DNA of 64,000 nucleotides from Didemnitutus sp041906465 (GCA_041906465.1 JAYRJE010000002.1:434001-498000), one strand, 5' to 3'; counted from the stretch's first letter, positions 10,975-18,641 are shown. Made by a program: numbers and translations. Notes: generated by a model not told the origin, from the sequence alone.

Positions 10975-11652
10975 ATGAAAAGTTTCAAATGGATCATCGG
11001 TGCGGCGGTTCTGGCGGCAATGCTCACGACGGCGGGTCTGACGTATCGCCAGCAACAACAGGACAGTGAAATCCGGCGTCTGCGTCGCGAGAACACCCGT
11101 TTGCGCAGCGAGGCTTACCGTCGGCACGCGACAGCTGCCGCGCCGGTCGCGTCAGCGGCGAGCGAGGTGGACCGCACGTCCCTCGCAAAGCCGGCCGAGG
11201 CAGCGGTGCGAAGGGTCGAGGAGTATCGCAACGAAGGCCGCGCGACGGCCCGGGCGACGCTCCAGACCCTTGCGTGGTGCTGCGACCGCGGCGACGTGGT
11301 GGCGTTGGTGCAGTTGACGCAACTGGAGCCCGAAGCGCGGGCGAAGGCGGAGGCGTATTACGCGAGCTTGCCGGCGGACGTGCGCGGCCGCTGGACATCG
11401 GCGGACGAGATGGTGGCGACGCTGCTGAGCATGGCGACGCAGATGAGTCCGTTCCCAAGTGCGGATGTGCTCGATGCGGCCGTGATGGAGCCGGTGGGGA
11501 AGGATCGGATGCTGTTGCGCGTGCCCGGCACCAACAAGGACCGGCTCCCGTTCCAGCGTGGTGCGGATGGCGAGTGGAGCTTCGTTTTGGACGCCGCGCT
11601 GATGGATCAGTTGTTTGCCGTGGCCAAAAATCTGGCCGCGGCAACGCGCTGA
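10975..11652 (+). CDS. membrane coiled-coil partner of the sigma factor (copy 2)
   Basis: This 225-aa paralogue of the gene at 8703 starts only 3 bp after the second sigma gene, so translation is probably coupled. It has an N-terminal membrane helix (about residues 5-21, IGAAVLAAMLTTAGLTY). A coiled-coil-like segment follows (QQDSEIRRLRRENTRLRSEA). Then comes the shared domain: EEYRNEGRATARATLQTLAWC and LEPEARAKAEAYYASLPADVR. Sequence similarity to copy 1 is moderate and clearly lower than between the two sigma factors' DNA-binding parts. The function is unknown. A role in tethering or sensing with the sigma factor is inferred from the operon and the shared domain. Confidence 0.7.
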   Translation: MKSFKWIIGAAVLAAMLTTAGLTYRQQQQDSEIRRLRRENTRLRSEAYRRHATAAAPVASAASEVDRTSLAKPAEAAVRRVEEYRNEGRATARATLQTLAWCCDRGDVVALVQLTQLEPEARAKAEAYYASLPADVRGRWTSADEMVATLLSMATQMSPFPSADVLDAAVMEPVGKDRMLLRVPGTNKDRLPFQRGADGEWSFVLDAALMDQLFAVAKNLAAATR

Positions 11653-11679
11653 CACGCGGTGTATTTCAGCGTAAGAGTG

Positions 11680-11706
11680 CCGGCCGGGCTTTGGGGGCCC
11701 GGCCGG
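11680..11706 (+). terminator. hairpin after the second sigma module
   Basis: 10-bp GC-only arms (CCGGCCGGGC) enclose a 7-nt loop. TTT follows, 28 bp after the stop of the partner gene. It is probably a rho-independent terminator with a short U-run. Confidence 0.55.
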
Positions 11707-11741
11707 TTTCTGCGTGTCAGACCGCTGAGTTTCGAGAGCCA

Positions 11742-11822
11742 ATGGAGGGCAGCACTCCTGGGCGGCGGACGGTTGTGCGCGCGGCATCACGTTCGCGGCC
11801 TCGCGGGAGCGCGGCCCTCCAT
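11742..11822. repeat. 81-bp element with 9-bp inverted ends
   Basis: ATGGAGGGC at 11742-11750 and GCCCTCCAT at 11814-11822 bound a GC-rich stretch with further internal pairing. It carries no gene and lies between two convergent genes. It looks like a small non-autonomous inverted-repeat element. Only one copy is in this window. Confidence 0.5.
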
Positions 11823-11858
11823 GACGGCAGAGGATGCCGGCGGGAAGCCGGCGCTGCT

Positions 11859-13772
11859 TCACAGCACTTGCAGCGTCTTGCGGTAGAAGCGCAGGACTTC
11901 GTCGGGGTCCTCGGAGAAGAGGACGTAGTCTTTCATCCACGCGGGCGCGCGCTTCTCGCGGATGATGTGGAGGACTTGTTTCTCGAGATCGCGCCAGAAA
12001 CCGGAGCCGAAGAACACGTAGGGCGTGCGCGGACGGATGCCGAGCTTGAGGTTGCAGAGCTCGATGCCGATCTCCTCGAGCGTGCCGACGCCGCCGACGT
12101 TGAAGATGCAAAAATCGGCGACCTCGAACCATTTTTGGCGGAAGTGCCGCGACGTCTCCTGGAACGTGTTGAAGAAATCCACACCGAGCTCGGGCGGCTG
12201 CGCTTCGAGTTCGAGGAAGCATGCGCCGGTGAGCGCGCCCTTCGCGCGGGCCGTCTCGGTGGCGAGGCGCATCACGCCGCCGCCGCCGCCGGTGAGCACG
12301 CCGATGTTCGGGCCGATGAAGCTGCCGAGCTTGTCGACGAGCGAGGAGATGCGCGCGGTGTCGTTGGCGTCGAGCTGCACGGCGGAGCCGTAGAACGCGA
12401 GGATCGGGCTTTCCTGGAATTTCTTCGCCATCTCCTCGCGCACGAAGAAGCCGTGGCCCTTCTTGTAGGTGTGGAGGTAGAGGTCGTTCGTCATCTCGTC
12501 GTGCCAGTAGACGGGGATGCCGAGCTGGTTGAAGGTGTCGAGGCGTGCGTGCGCGTTCGACGACAGGAAATAGCCGTGCGTGCGCGAGGCGCGGCGGAAG
12601 ATGACACGCTTGAGCTTCACGTCGCCGAGGCGCGTGATGAGTTCCATGTGCTCGAGCAGATCGGGGAAGTAATCGGCGACGAGCGTGTCGGCGTCGGCAG
12701 GTGCGCCGTCGAGCGCTTCGATGACGGTGTGCGCGCCGAGCGGGCAGGAGCCGGTTTCGAGGAGTTTCTTGAGATCGTCGTCATTGGCGCGGACGACGAC
12801 GGCGCGGTTCGACATCGTGGCGCTTTGGCCGCGGACGGTGATTTTCGTTTTCGGTTTGGCGCCGCCGGAGTCGATCGCGGGATACTCGTCGAGGCACTTG
12901 TAGAGCGTGGAGACCGTCGAGAGCAGGCGCGTGCGGCGCTTTTGGAGGCCTCTGAACTCGGTGTCCTCGGAGGGCGGCGAGCGGAAGACGTCGACGGAGA
13001 CCATCGGGTTCACGACGGGTTGGTCGCCCTTGTTGTAGATTTCCAACATGACGTTCGTGCCGAACGTTTTTACCGGATCGAGGAGCACGGCGCTGGTGTG
13101 CAGGCCGAAGTTGCCCTCGCCGGGATTGAGGACGACGAAGTGCTCCTTCAGATACATCGAGCAACTCGTGAGAATGCCCGCGCGCGGCGGGATCGACAGC
13201 GGCGAGGCGTCGTGGCGGATCTGGACCTTGTCGATGAAGCTGCGGCCGGCGTAGCCGCTGACGATGTGCTCGAAGTTCAGGCGCTGCAGGCGCGGGCTGA
13301 GCGTGTAGCTGACGGCGTGCGGTGTGAAAAACACGCGGCCCTGCGAATCGATCGAGGTCGTGTGCGGGAGCTTGAGCAGGTTGGTCTGCACGGCGTCCCA
13401 GATTTCCGTCGAGGAAAGTTTAGCCGCGGCGGGCGCGTAGAAGAGGCGGCCGGCGGGCACGCCGGGGCGCAGGAGTTTTTTCCAGTAAGGCGCGTTGGGG
13501 AAACTGGGGTCGTAGAGCGTGGAGACGACTTCGAGGAGCAGGCGGTGGCCGTCGACCACGGGCGCGCCTTGCGCGAGCATCTCGATGCCGATGCGCGCGA
13601 GCGAGGAGCGCTCGGTGAACCGCAGGTCGGCGAGGTGCGTCTTCAGAAACTCCATTTCCGCGGAATGGCGCGGCCAGAACGCGAGAGTCAGGCCCACGGC
13701 ATCGCCGCCGTTCTTCGTCTTCACGGTCAGAATCTGGCCGTCGGTGCTGTGCCAGAATTGGTTTTCGTTCAT
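11859..13772 (-). CDS. LOG-family (lysine-decarboxylase-like) protein with long unknown N-terminal region
   Basis: The chosen start is the ATG at 13772 (MNENQFWHS), giving 637 aa. An upstream ATG at 14045 would run across the divergent FKBP gene and its promoter. The C-terminal 200 residues look like the LOG Rossmann fold: SPILAFYGSA, then VLTGGGGGVMRLATETA, then VGGVGTLEEIG in place of the usual PGGxGTxxE. LOG proteins hydrolyse nucleoside 5-prime-monophosphates to free base and ribose phosphate. The first 420 residues match no family I know. They contain the strings FYAPAAAKLSSTEIWDAVQ and LTSCSMYLKEHFVVLNPGEG. Length is about three times a normal LOG protein. The substrate is unknown. Confidence 0.75.
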   Translation of the reverse strand: MNENQFWHSTDGQILTVKTKNGGDAVGLTLAFWPRHSAEMEFLKTHLADLRFTERSSLARIGIEMLAQGAPVVDGHRLLLEVVSTLYDPSFPNAPYWKKLLRPGVPAGRLFYAPAAAKLSSTEIWDAVQTNLLKLPHTTSIDSQGRVFFTPHAVSYTLSPRLQRLNFEHIVSGYAGRSFIDKVQIRHDASPLSIPPRAGILTSCSMYLKEHFVVLNPGEGNFGLHTSAVLLDPVKTFGTNVMLEIYNKGDQPVVNPMVSVDVFRSPPSEDTEFRGLQKRRTRLLSTVSTLYKCLDEYPAIDSGGAKPKTKITVRGQSATMSNRAVVVRANDDDLKKLLETGSCPLGAHTVIEALDGAPADADTLVADYFPDLLEHMELITRLGDVKLKRVIFRRASRTHGYFLSSNAHARLDTFNQLGIPVYWHDEMTNDLYLHTYKKGHGFFVREEMAKKFQESPILAFYGSAVQLDANDTARISSLVDKLGSFIGPNIGVLTGGGGGVMRLATETARAKGALTGACFLELEAQPPELGVDFFNTFQETSRHFRQKWFEVADFCIFNVGGVGTLEEIGIELCNLKLGIRPRTPYVFFGSGFWRDLEKQVLHIIREKRAPAWMKDYVLFSEDPDEVLRFYRKTLQVL

Positions 13773-13959
13773 GGGATTGGCGAGGGTGGGGATGGGGTTG
13801 CAGAGTGACAAGCCCACGATGGCAACGTTCCGGTGTCGGGTGGCGCCCGAGGGAAAATGGCCGCCAAAGGGGTTGATTTTTCGGGGCCGCCTCCGCAACG
13901 TCGCGGTTTTCACGGCACAACGAACCCGGGCCGTTTTCCAACCGGGGCTCCATCCCTCA

Positions 13960-14820
13960 ATGAAATTCACCTCCAAAATCAGTGCAGGCATTGCCTCCCT
14001 CGGCCTGCTGGTCGCCGTTTCTGCGCAGACGCAGAATCCGGTCAAATTTGAACTTCCCCAAGTCGGCTCCGGCGCGCAGACGCCCGCCGCGCAGGCCCCG
14101 GCGCAACAGCCCGCGGCTCAGCCGGCCGCTGCGGCCGCGCCCGCGGTGACCTATTCCGAGGCGCAGATCATGGAAGCCTATGGCTGGATGCTCGCGCTGC
14201 AGAACGGTCTGCGCGATCTCGAGTTCACGCCCGCCAATATCGAGGCGATGGCCAAGGGCATGAACGCCGTCGTGCAGGGCAAGAACCTGGACTATGATGG
14301 CAAGCAGATGGGCGAACAGCTCCGCGCCCTCCTCGCGAAGAAGCAGCAGGCGCTCCTCGGCAAGATCCGCAACGCCAACCTCGCGAACACCGCGGAGTTT
14401 TTCACCAAGCTGAAGGAAAACAAGAACGTGAAGGAGCTCTCCGGCTCGAACGGTCTCCGCTACGAAGTGGTCAAGGAAGGCAAGGGCCAGATCGCGAAGG
14501 AAGGCCAAGTCGCCAAGATCCACCTCGTCGGTGCGTTCACCAACGGCCAGATTTTCGAATCCACCGTCCAGCAGCAGCAAGGCGGCGGCATTCCCGAGCC
14601 GATCGACGTGCTCGTGAAGTCCGGCACTCCCGCTCCGGAAGGCCTGGTCCTCGCCCTCAAGAACATGCCCGTCGGCTCGAAGTGGCGCCTCTACGTGCCG
14701 CCGCACCTGGCCTATGGCGACGATGGCATCCAAGGCATCCCGCCGGCGGCCACGCTGATCTTCGAAGTCGAAGTGTTCGGCGTCGCCGACGCTCCGGCCG
14801 AGCAGCCCGCGCAAAAGTAA
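13960..14820 (+). CDS. exported FKBP-type peptidyl-prolyl isomerase
   Basis: The ATG at 13960 gives a 286-aa precursor. A signal peptide comes first (MKFTSKISAGIASLGLLVAVSAQ), then a long Ala/Pro/Gln-rich linker (residues 35-62). An FkpA/Mip-like N-terminal dimerisation region follows at about 65-160 (SYNA-like YGWMLALQNGL, FLTKLKENKNV-like helix). The C-terminal FKBP domain at about 170-275 has LRYEVVKEGKG, ALKNMPVGSKWRLYVPPHLAYGD and IPPAATLIFEVE. It should speed proline isomerisation in envelope proteins. The gene stands alone, divergent from the LOG gene, and is followed by a strong terminator. Confidence 0.92.
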   Translation: MKFTSKISAGIASLGLLVAVSAQTQNPVKFELPQVGSGAQTPAAQAPAQQPAAQPAAAAAPAVTYSEAQIMEAYGWMLALQNGLRDLEFTPANIEAMAKGMNAVVQGKNLDYDGKQMGEQLRALLAKKQQALLGKIRNANLANTAEFFTKLKENKNVKELSGSNGLRYEVVKEGKGQIAKEGQVAKIHLVGAFTNGQIFESTVQQQQGGGIPEPIDVLVKSGTPAPEGLVLALKNMPVGSKWRLYVPPHLAYGDDGIQGIPPAATLIFEVEVFGVADAPAEQPAQK

Positions 14821-14851
14821 GCCGCGAACACGCGAAGTTTTTAGATGCACG

Positions 14852-14880
14852 AACGCCCTCCGCAATGGAGGGCGTTTTTT
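14852..14880 (+). terminator. rho-independent terminator of the FKBP gene
   Basis: Ten-bp arms (AACGCCCTCC) with a 5-nt loop are followed by a U-rich run that continues into ATTTT. It lies about 30 bp after the stop codon. Confidence 0.88.
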
Positions 14881-14942
14881 ATTTTGCGCGGAGCGCAGCC
14901 GTCGTGGTCTCGTGGCGCGTATCCAACGGCGACGGAGCGCCC

Positions 14943-15058
14943 TGTCATTGCGAGGAGTGAAACGACGAAGCCATCCAGCTGGTTCGACAGACTCAGGGTC
15001 CTGCGCGTGCCGAGGTGACTGGATCGCTACGGCGCGCTTCGCACACCTCGCGATGACA
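14943..15058. mobile_element. MITE-like inverted-repeat element (TGTCATTGCGAGG type)
   Basis: The left end TGTCATTGCGAGGAGTGAAA and the right end CCTCGCGATGACA are imperfect inverted repeats. The pairing continues inward to CATCCAG and CTGGATC. The whole element is about 116 bp and encodes nothing. Elements with these ends are scattered in many unrelated bacterial genomes, as far as I recall. It lies between the FKBP terminator and the threonine aldolase gene. No target duplication is obvious. Confidence 0.7.
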
Positions 15059-15110
15059 GAAGATGACGGTCGGGTAGGTTTAAGGAACCGACGCTAGGCT
15101 TTGCGCCGCG

Positions 15111-16169
15111 CTACCTCGCCCCGACCACCGCGGCGAAGTCAGACGCGAAACGATCGACGCTTTCCGGCGACGTCGCCCACGAGCACATGAGGCGGTAGCC
15201 GGTCTCGCCGATGAAGCGGTAGAATTGCCAGCCGCGCGCCGCGAGCGCGTCGGCCTGCGCAGACGTGAGTTCGACGAAGAGCCCGTTTGCCTCCGGATCG
15301 ACGCTAAAACGCGCGCCGGCGGCACGGAGTGCGGTGGCGAGGCGGGCTGCCATCGCGTTGGCGTGGCCGGCGTGTCGGAGCCACGCGCCGTTTTCAAGCA
15401 TGCCGCACCATTGCGCGGCGGCGAAACGCTGCTTCGAGGCGAGCTGGGCGCTCTGTTTCACACGATACTCGAATTCGCGTGCGTGCTCCGGTCGGAAGAA
15501 CACGACGGCTTCGGTGGTGTTCATGCCGTTTTTCGTGCCGCCGAACGACAGCACGTCCACGCCGGCGCGCCACGTGAAGTCGGCCGGCGCGTGACCGCGT
15601 GCGGCGAGCGCGGCGGCGGCGTTGGCGAAGCGTGCACCGTCCATGTGCACCGCCAGGCCGTGCGCGTGGGCCAGGTCGGTGACGGCACGCACTTCGCCAG
15701 GCGTGTAGAGCGTGCCCCACTCGGTCGTTTGGGTGAGCGAGAGAGCGCCTGGTTTCGGGTAGTGCACGCCGTGGCCGCGCGAGAAGACCGGCTCGATGCC
15801 GGTCGGGCGCAATTTGCAGGTCGGGCCTTTGACGGTGATCACCTTGCCGCCGCCGAGGAAAAATTCGGGTGCGCTGCACTCGTCGGTGTCGACGTGCGAA
15901 AATTCGTGGCAGATGACGCTGTGGTAGCTGCGGCAGAATTGCGCGAGCGCGAGGGAGTTGGCGGCGGTGCCGTTGAAGACGAAGAAGACCTCGCAGTCCG
16001 TCTCGAACACGTCGCGGATCAGCTGCTTCGCGCGGGCGGTCCACGGATCGCCGCCGTAGGACGGCGTGGTGCCGGCATTGGCGGCGGTGAGGGCGGCGAG
16101 CGCTTCGGGCGCGATGCCGGCGGTGTTGTCGGAGGCGAACGTGTAGTCGGGCGGAACGGACGCGGACAT
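15111..16169 (-). CDS. low-specificity L-threonine aldolase-like PLP enzyme
   Basis: The chosen ATG at 16169 gives 352 aa (MSASVPPDYTFASDN). The longer frame back to 16241 adds a basic, unconserved stretch. The sequence follows the beta-eliminating lyase / threonine aldolase pattern: FASDNTAGIAPEAL, YGGDPWTARA, the substrate-side His in CHEFSHVDTDECSAPE, VHMDGARFANAAAAL, and the PLP-lysine in VLSFGGTKNGMN. It should split L-threonine or allo-threonine to glycine and acetaldehyde in the cytoplasm, which links to glyA and purD by glycine supply. The gene stands alone, and the divergent aroK gene shares its upstream region. Trp or Phe changes that would make it a tryptophanase-type enzyme are not seen. 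Confidence 0.88.
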   Translation of the reverse strand: MSASVPPDYTFASDNTAGIAPEALAALTAANAGTTPSYGGDPWTARAKQLIRDVFETDCEVFFVFNGTAANSLALAQFCRSYHSVICHEFSHVDTDECSAPEFFLGGGKVITVKGPTCKLRPTGIEPVFSRGHGVHYPKPGALSLTQTTEWGTLYTPGEVRAVTDLAHAHGLAVHMDGARFANAAAALAARGHAPADFTWRAGVDVLSFGGTKNGMNTTEAVVFFRPEHAREFEYRVKQSAQLASKQRFAAAQWCGMLENGAWLRHAGHANAMAARLATALRAAGARFSVDPEANGLFVELTSAQADALAARGWQFYRFIGETGYRLMCSWATSPESVDRFASDFAAVVGAR

Positions 16170-16263
16170 GGGCGCGAGGGTTGGCGAAATGCGGCGGATT
16201 GCCGAGAGGGAAGTGCGCCGACGCGCACCGCGTCGCACCATCCGGTCTCCCGCGCCGCTGTGA

Positions 16264-16281
16264 AATTGCGTAATACGCCAT
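16264..16281. repeat. GCGTAATACGC palindromic repeat, copy 3 (imperfect flanks)
   Basis: The core GCGTAATACGC lies at 16268-16278. Flanks ATT and CAT do not pair fully, so this copy is partly decayed or its arms are mixed. Confidence 0.6.
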
Positions 16282-16331
16282 GAATCGACGCGAGCCTCTG
16301 CTGTGCACTATCCGAGTGAAGTGGCGGCGAA

Positions 16332-16350
16332 TATGGCGTATTACGCCATA
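16332..16350. repeat. GCGTATTACGC palindromic repeat, copy 4
   Basis: Perfect arms TATGGCGT and ACGCCATA flank ATT. It lies 54 bp after copy 3, so both sites in the window hold a pair of copies. Confidence 0.75.
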
Positions 16351-16492
16351 AACGATGGAGGCATTTCGGGGGGCGGGGGGCGCGGTGGGTGGCGAGTGGC
16401 TCCGCGGGGCGACTGGGTGGGTGGACGACGGGACGCGGCGCGACGCAGCGCGGCCTTGCGCCGCGGGCGGCGGGGGTGTTCGTTCGAGCGCG

Positions 16493-17035
16493 ATGGATGC
16501 GCCTCGCGTCAACCTTTACCTCGTGGGTTTTGCCGGCACCGGCAAAAGCACGGTCGGCCGGCACGCGGCGCGCACGCTTGGCTACACGTTGCTCGACGTG
16601 GATCACGAAATCGAGCGCGCTGCGGGCCAGCCGATCCCGCAGATTTTTGCCGAGCAGGGCGAACCGGCGTTTCGGGCGATGGAGCGCGCCTTCCTTTCGA
16701 GCGGGCATCCGGCGGAGGGCTGCGTGGTGTCGTGCGGCGGCGGGTTGATCGTTCCCGACGGCATGCTCGACCTGTTGCGGGCACGCGGCGTCGTGATTTG
16801 CCTGCACGCTTCGCTCGCGACGATTCTTGAGCGCACCGGGCGCACGAACCACCGGCCGTTGCTGGCGGGAGAGAATCGCGAGGAAAAGCTGCGCACGCTC
16901 TACGCGGCGCGCGAGGCGATCTACCGCCGCGCGGGCACGATGGTTTTGACCGACTCGCGTCCGCTGCGGGAAATCGTCGCGCACGTGCTGCGCGTGTATC
17001 GGCAGGAAGCGCGCGAGTGGCGCCCGCAGGCATGA
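16493..17035 (+). CDS. aroK: shikimate kinase
   Basis: AroK phosphorylates shikimate at the 3-hydroxyl in aromatic amino acid synthesis. The start at 16493 gives 180 aa (MDAPRVNLYLVGF), normal for the family. It shows the Walker A loop GFAGTGKSTVGR and the shikimate-binding DVDHEIE (usual DxD region). The GGG motif is in VVSCGGGLIV. The adenine-lid area is TGRTNHRPLLAGENREEKLRTLYAAREAIYR (R-P-L-L conserved). The last four bases ATGA overlap the start of queG, so the two genes are translationally coupled although their pathways differ. Confidence 0.92.
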   Translation: MDAPRVNLYLVGFAGTGKSTVGRHAARTLGYTLLDVDHEIERAAGQPIPQIFAEQGEPAFRAMERAFLSSGHPAEGCVVSCGGGLIVPDGMLDLLRARGVVICLHASLATILERTGRTNHRPLLAGENREEKLRTLYAAREAIYRRAGTMVLTDSRPLREIVAHVLRVYRQEAREWRPQA

Positions 17036-18207
17036 ATGCGGGCGCGCAGTCCGCGCCGCTCGCGGGCGAGCGGCGGGAGGAGCTGCGCCGACGGTTGCTC
17101 GCGCCCGGTTTCGACGTCGTGCGCTTTGCCGCGGCGGCGCCGGCGGGCGGCGAGGCATTGCGGGCGTGGTTCGCGCAGGGCATGCACGCCGACATGGCGT
17201 GGATGGAGCGCACGATTGGAAAGCGGGGCGATGCCTCGCTCGTAGTCGAGGGCGCGCGCACGGTGATCGTGCTGGGGGTGAATTATTGGTCTGGTTCGAA
17301 AATCCAGAATCCCAATGGCAGAAACCAAACTCCCGCGTGGGCGCGGTATGTGTTGCACGAGGATTATCACGACACGATCAAGCCGGGACTCATGGCTGCC
17401 GGGCGTGTGTTGGAGGAGTGGTGTGGCGCGGCTTCGGCTGATTACCGCTACTACACGGACACGGGGCCGGTGGCGGAGCGCGGTTTCGCGGCGCGAGCGG
17501 GCCTCGGGTTTCGCGGCAAGAACGGCATGCTCATCTCGCGTGAGTTTGGAAACTGGCTGTTCCTGGCCGCGATCGTCACCCGGGTCGGGATCGAGCCGGA
17601 TGCGCCGCTGCGGCCGGACCTCGCGCGCGCGGGGACGGATGAGCCGGCCGGGTTGCTGTGCGGGAAGTGCACGCGGTGTATCGAGGCGTGTCCGACGGCC
17701 GCGATCCCGGCGCCGGGCGTGGTCGACGCGCGGCGGTGCGTTTCTTACCAGACGATCGAGAACAAGGGCGTGATCCCACACGAACTGCGTGCGGGCATCG
17801 GCGCGCGCATCTACGGCTGCGATGGATGCCTGGAGGTTTGTCCGTGGAATCGCTTCGCGCGTGAAGGCCGCAAGACGCTGTTGGTCGCACGCGAGGAGCT
17901 CGGGGCGCTCACGTTGAGTGACTTGCTGGTGATGACCCCGACGCGTTTTGCCCAGGTGTTTCGGCGCACGGCGGTGAAGCGGTTGAAGCTGTCGGGACTG
18001 CTGCGCAACGCGTGTGTGGTGGCCGGCAATTCGGGCGACGTGTCGCTCGTGCCGTTGCTCGTGGCGCTCGCCGCGCACGAATTGCCGCTGGTGCGCGCGC
18101 ATGCGGTGTGGGCGGTGCGACGCCTGGCGGCGGACCGCGCGGGTGAATTGCTGGCGGGCGCGCGGGCAGCAGAGATGGAGCCGATGGTGTTGGCGGAATA
18201 CGAGTAG
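17032..18207 (+). CDS. queG: epoxyqueuosine reductase
   Basis: QueG reduces epoxyqueuosine to queuosine in tRNA using cobalamin and two iron-sulfur clusters. The start at 17032 overlaps the aroK stop (ATGA) and gives 391 aa. Seen features are MAWMERTIGKRGDA, YYTDTGPVAERGFAARAGLGFRGKNGMLI, and two 4Fe-4S motifs, CGKCTRCIEACPTAAI and YGCDGCLEVCPWNRFA. The C-terminus is a HEAT-like tail (LPLLVALAAHELPLVRAHAVWAVRRL). An odd feature is a short insert after VNYWS, reading GSKIQNPNGRNQTPAW, where the family normally goes almost straight to the RYxxxxDYH motif. Its DNA resembles the AT-rich 7-bp repeat seen at 4180, and the reading frame is kept. Confidence 0.93.
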   Translation: MNAGAQSAPLAGERREELRRRLLAPGFDVVRFAAAAPAGGEALRAWFAQGMHADMAWMERTIGKRGDASLVVEGARTVIVLGVNYWSGSKIQNPNGRNQTPAWARYVLHEDYHDTIKPGLMAAGRVLEEWCGAASADYRYYTDTGPVAERGFAARAGLGFRGKNGMLISREFGNWLFLAAIVTRVGIEPDAPLRPDLARAGTDEPAGLLCGKCTRCIEACPTAAIPAPGVVDARRCVSYQTIENKGVIPHELRAGIGARIYGCDGCLEVCPWNRFAREGRKTLLVAREELGALTLSDLLVMTPTRFAQVFRRTAVKRLKLSGLLRNACVVAGNSGDVSLVPLLVALAAHELPLVRAHAVWAVRRLAADRAGELLAGARAAEMEPMVLAEYE

Positions 18208-18226
18208 GGCAGGTCTGCGACCGGCC

Positions 18227-18634
18227 CTACTTGGCGGCGAAAAGTTCGCGCATCCGCTCGGCGAACGCCGGCGGCGGGCGCACGGGTTCACCTTGGCGGT
18301 TGATGAAGCTGTGCACCGTGAAGCCGGTCACGAGCAGCTCGTCGCCGCGCTTCACTTCGTAGTCGAGGCGGATGCGGAGCAGCGGTCTTTCGGCGAGGGT
18401 GGTGACGATGGTGAGTTCGTCGTCGTAGAGCGCGGGTCGGAGGTATTTGGCGCCGACTTCGATCACGGGGAGCAGGTAGCCTTGGGCTTCGAGGTCCCGG
18501 TAAACGATCCCCTGTTCCTTGAGAAGTTGGGTGCGGCCGACTTCGAACCAGGCGAAATAGTTGGCGTGATAGACCACGCCCATCATGTCGGTTTCGGCGT
18601 AGCGGACGTGAACGGTGGAGCGAGCAACGATCAT
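18227..18634 (-). CDS. YbgC/FadM-type acyl-CoA thioesterase
   Basis: This is a hotdog-fold (4HBT) thioesterase of 135 aa if translated from the ATG at 18634. The ATG at 18673 lies within the next gene upstream and adds a Pro-rich stretch. The catalytic-loop motif is clear: VRYAETDMMGVVYHANYFAWFEVGRTQLL, with Asp and His/Tyr in the expected places. Related enzymes hydrolyse acyl-CoA or 4-hydroxybenzoyl-CoA thioesters in the cytoplasm, and YbgC acts with the Tol-Pal system. No tol genes are nearby. It follows the GT4 gene on the same strand with a 7-bp gap, so the two probably share a transcript. Confidence 0.87.
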   Translation of the reverse strand: MIVARSTVHVRYAETDMMGVVYHANYFAWFEVGRTQLLKEQGIVYRDLEAQGYLLPVIEVGAKYLRPALYDDELTIVTTLAERPLLRIRLDYEVKRGDELLVTGFTVHSFINRQGEPVRPPPAFAERMRELFAAK

Positions 18635-18641
18635 GAGCGTT

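Larger units (their letters stand above)
16170..16492. other. intergenic region between divergent threonine aldolase and aroK genes
   Basis: This 323-bp stretch has no convincing gene. It carries two GCGTAATACGC-type palindromes (16268-16278 core, and 16332-16350 complete). A very G-rich tract follows at about 16368-16440 with several GGG or longer runs. An ATG at 16355 is in frame with aroK but would add 46 low-complexity residues, so I treat it as non-coding. No promoter consensus is clear. Confidence 0.6.

Noticed and set aside
11274..13808. Long + strand ORF of 844 codons opposite the LOG gene
   Set aside because: Antisense to a gene with recognisable Rossmann motifs, low-complexity acidic/Gly composition and no domain pattern.
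14912..15097. Small + strand ORF of 61 codons
   Set aside because: It is a reading through the inverted-repeat element at 14943-15058, which explains the sequence better than a gene.
17290..17315. tRNA-like GGTTCGA...TCC motif
   Set aside because: No acceptor stem or anticodon arm can be drawn around it, and it lies inside the queG frame.
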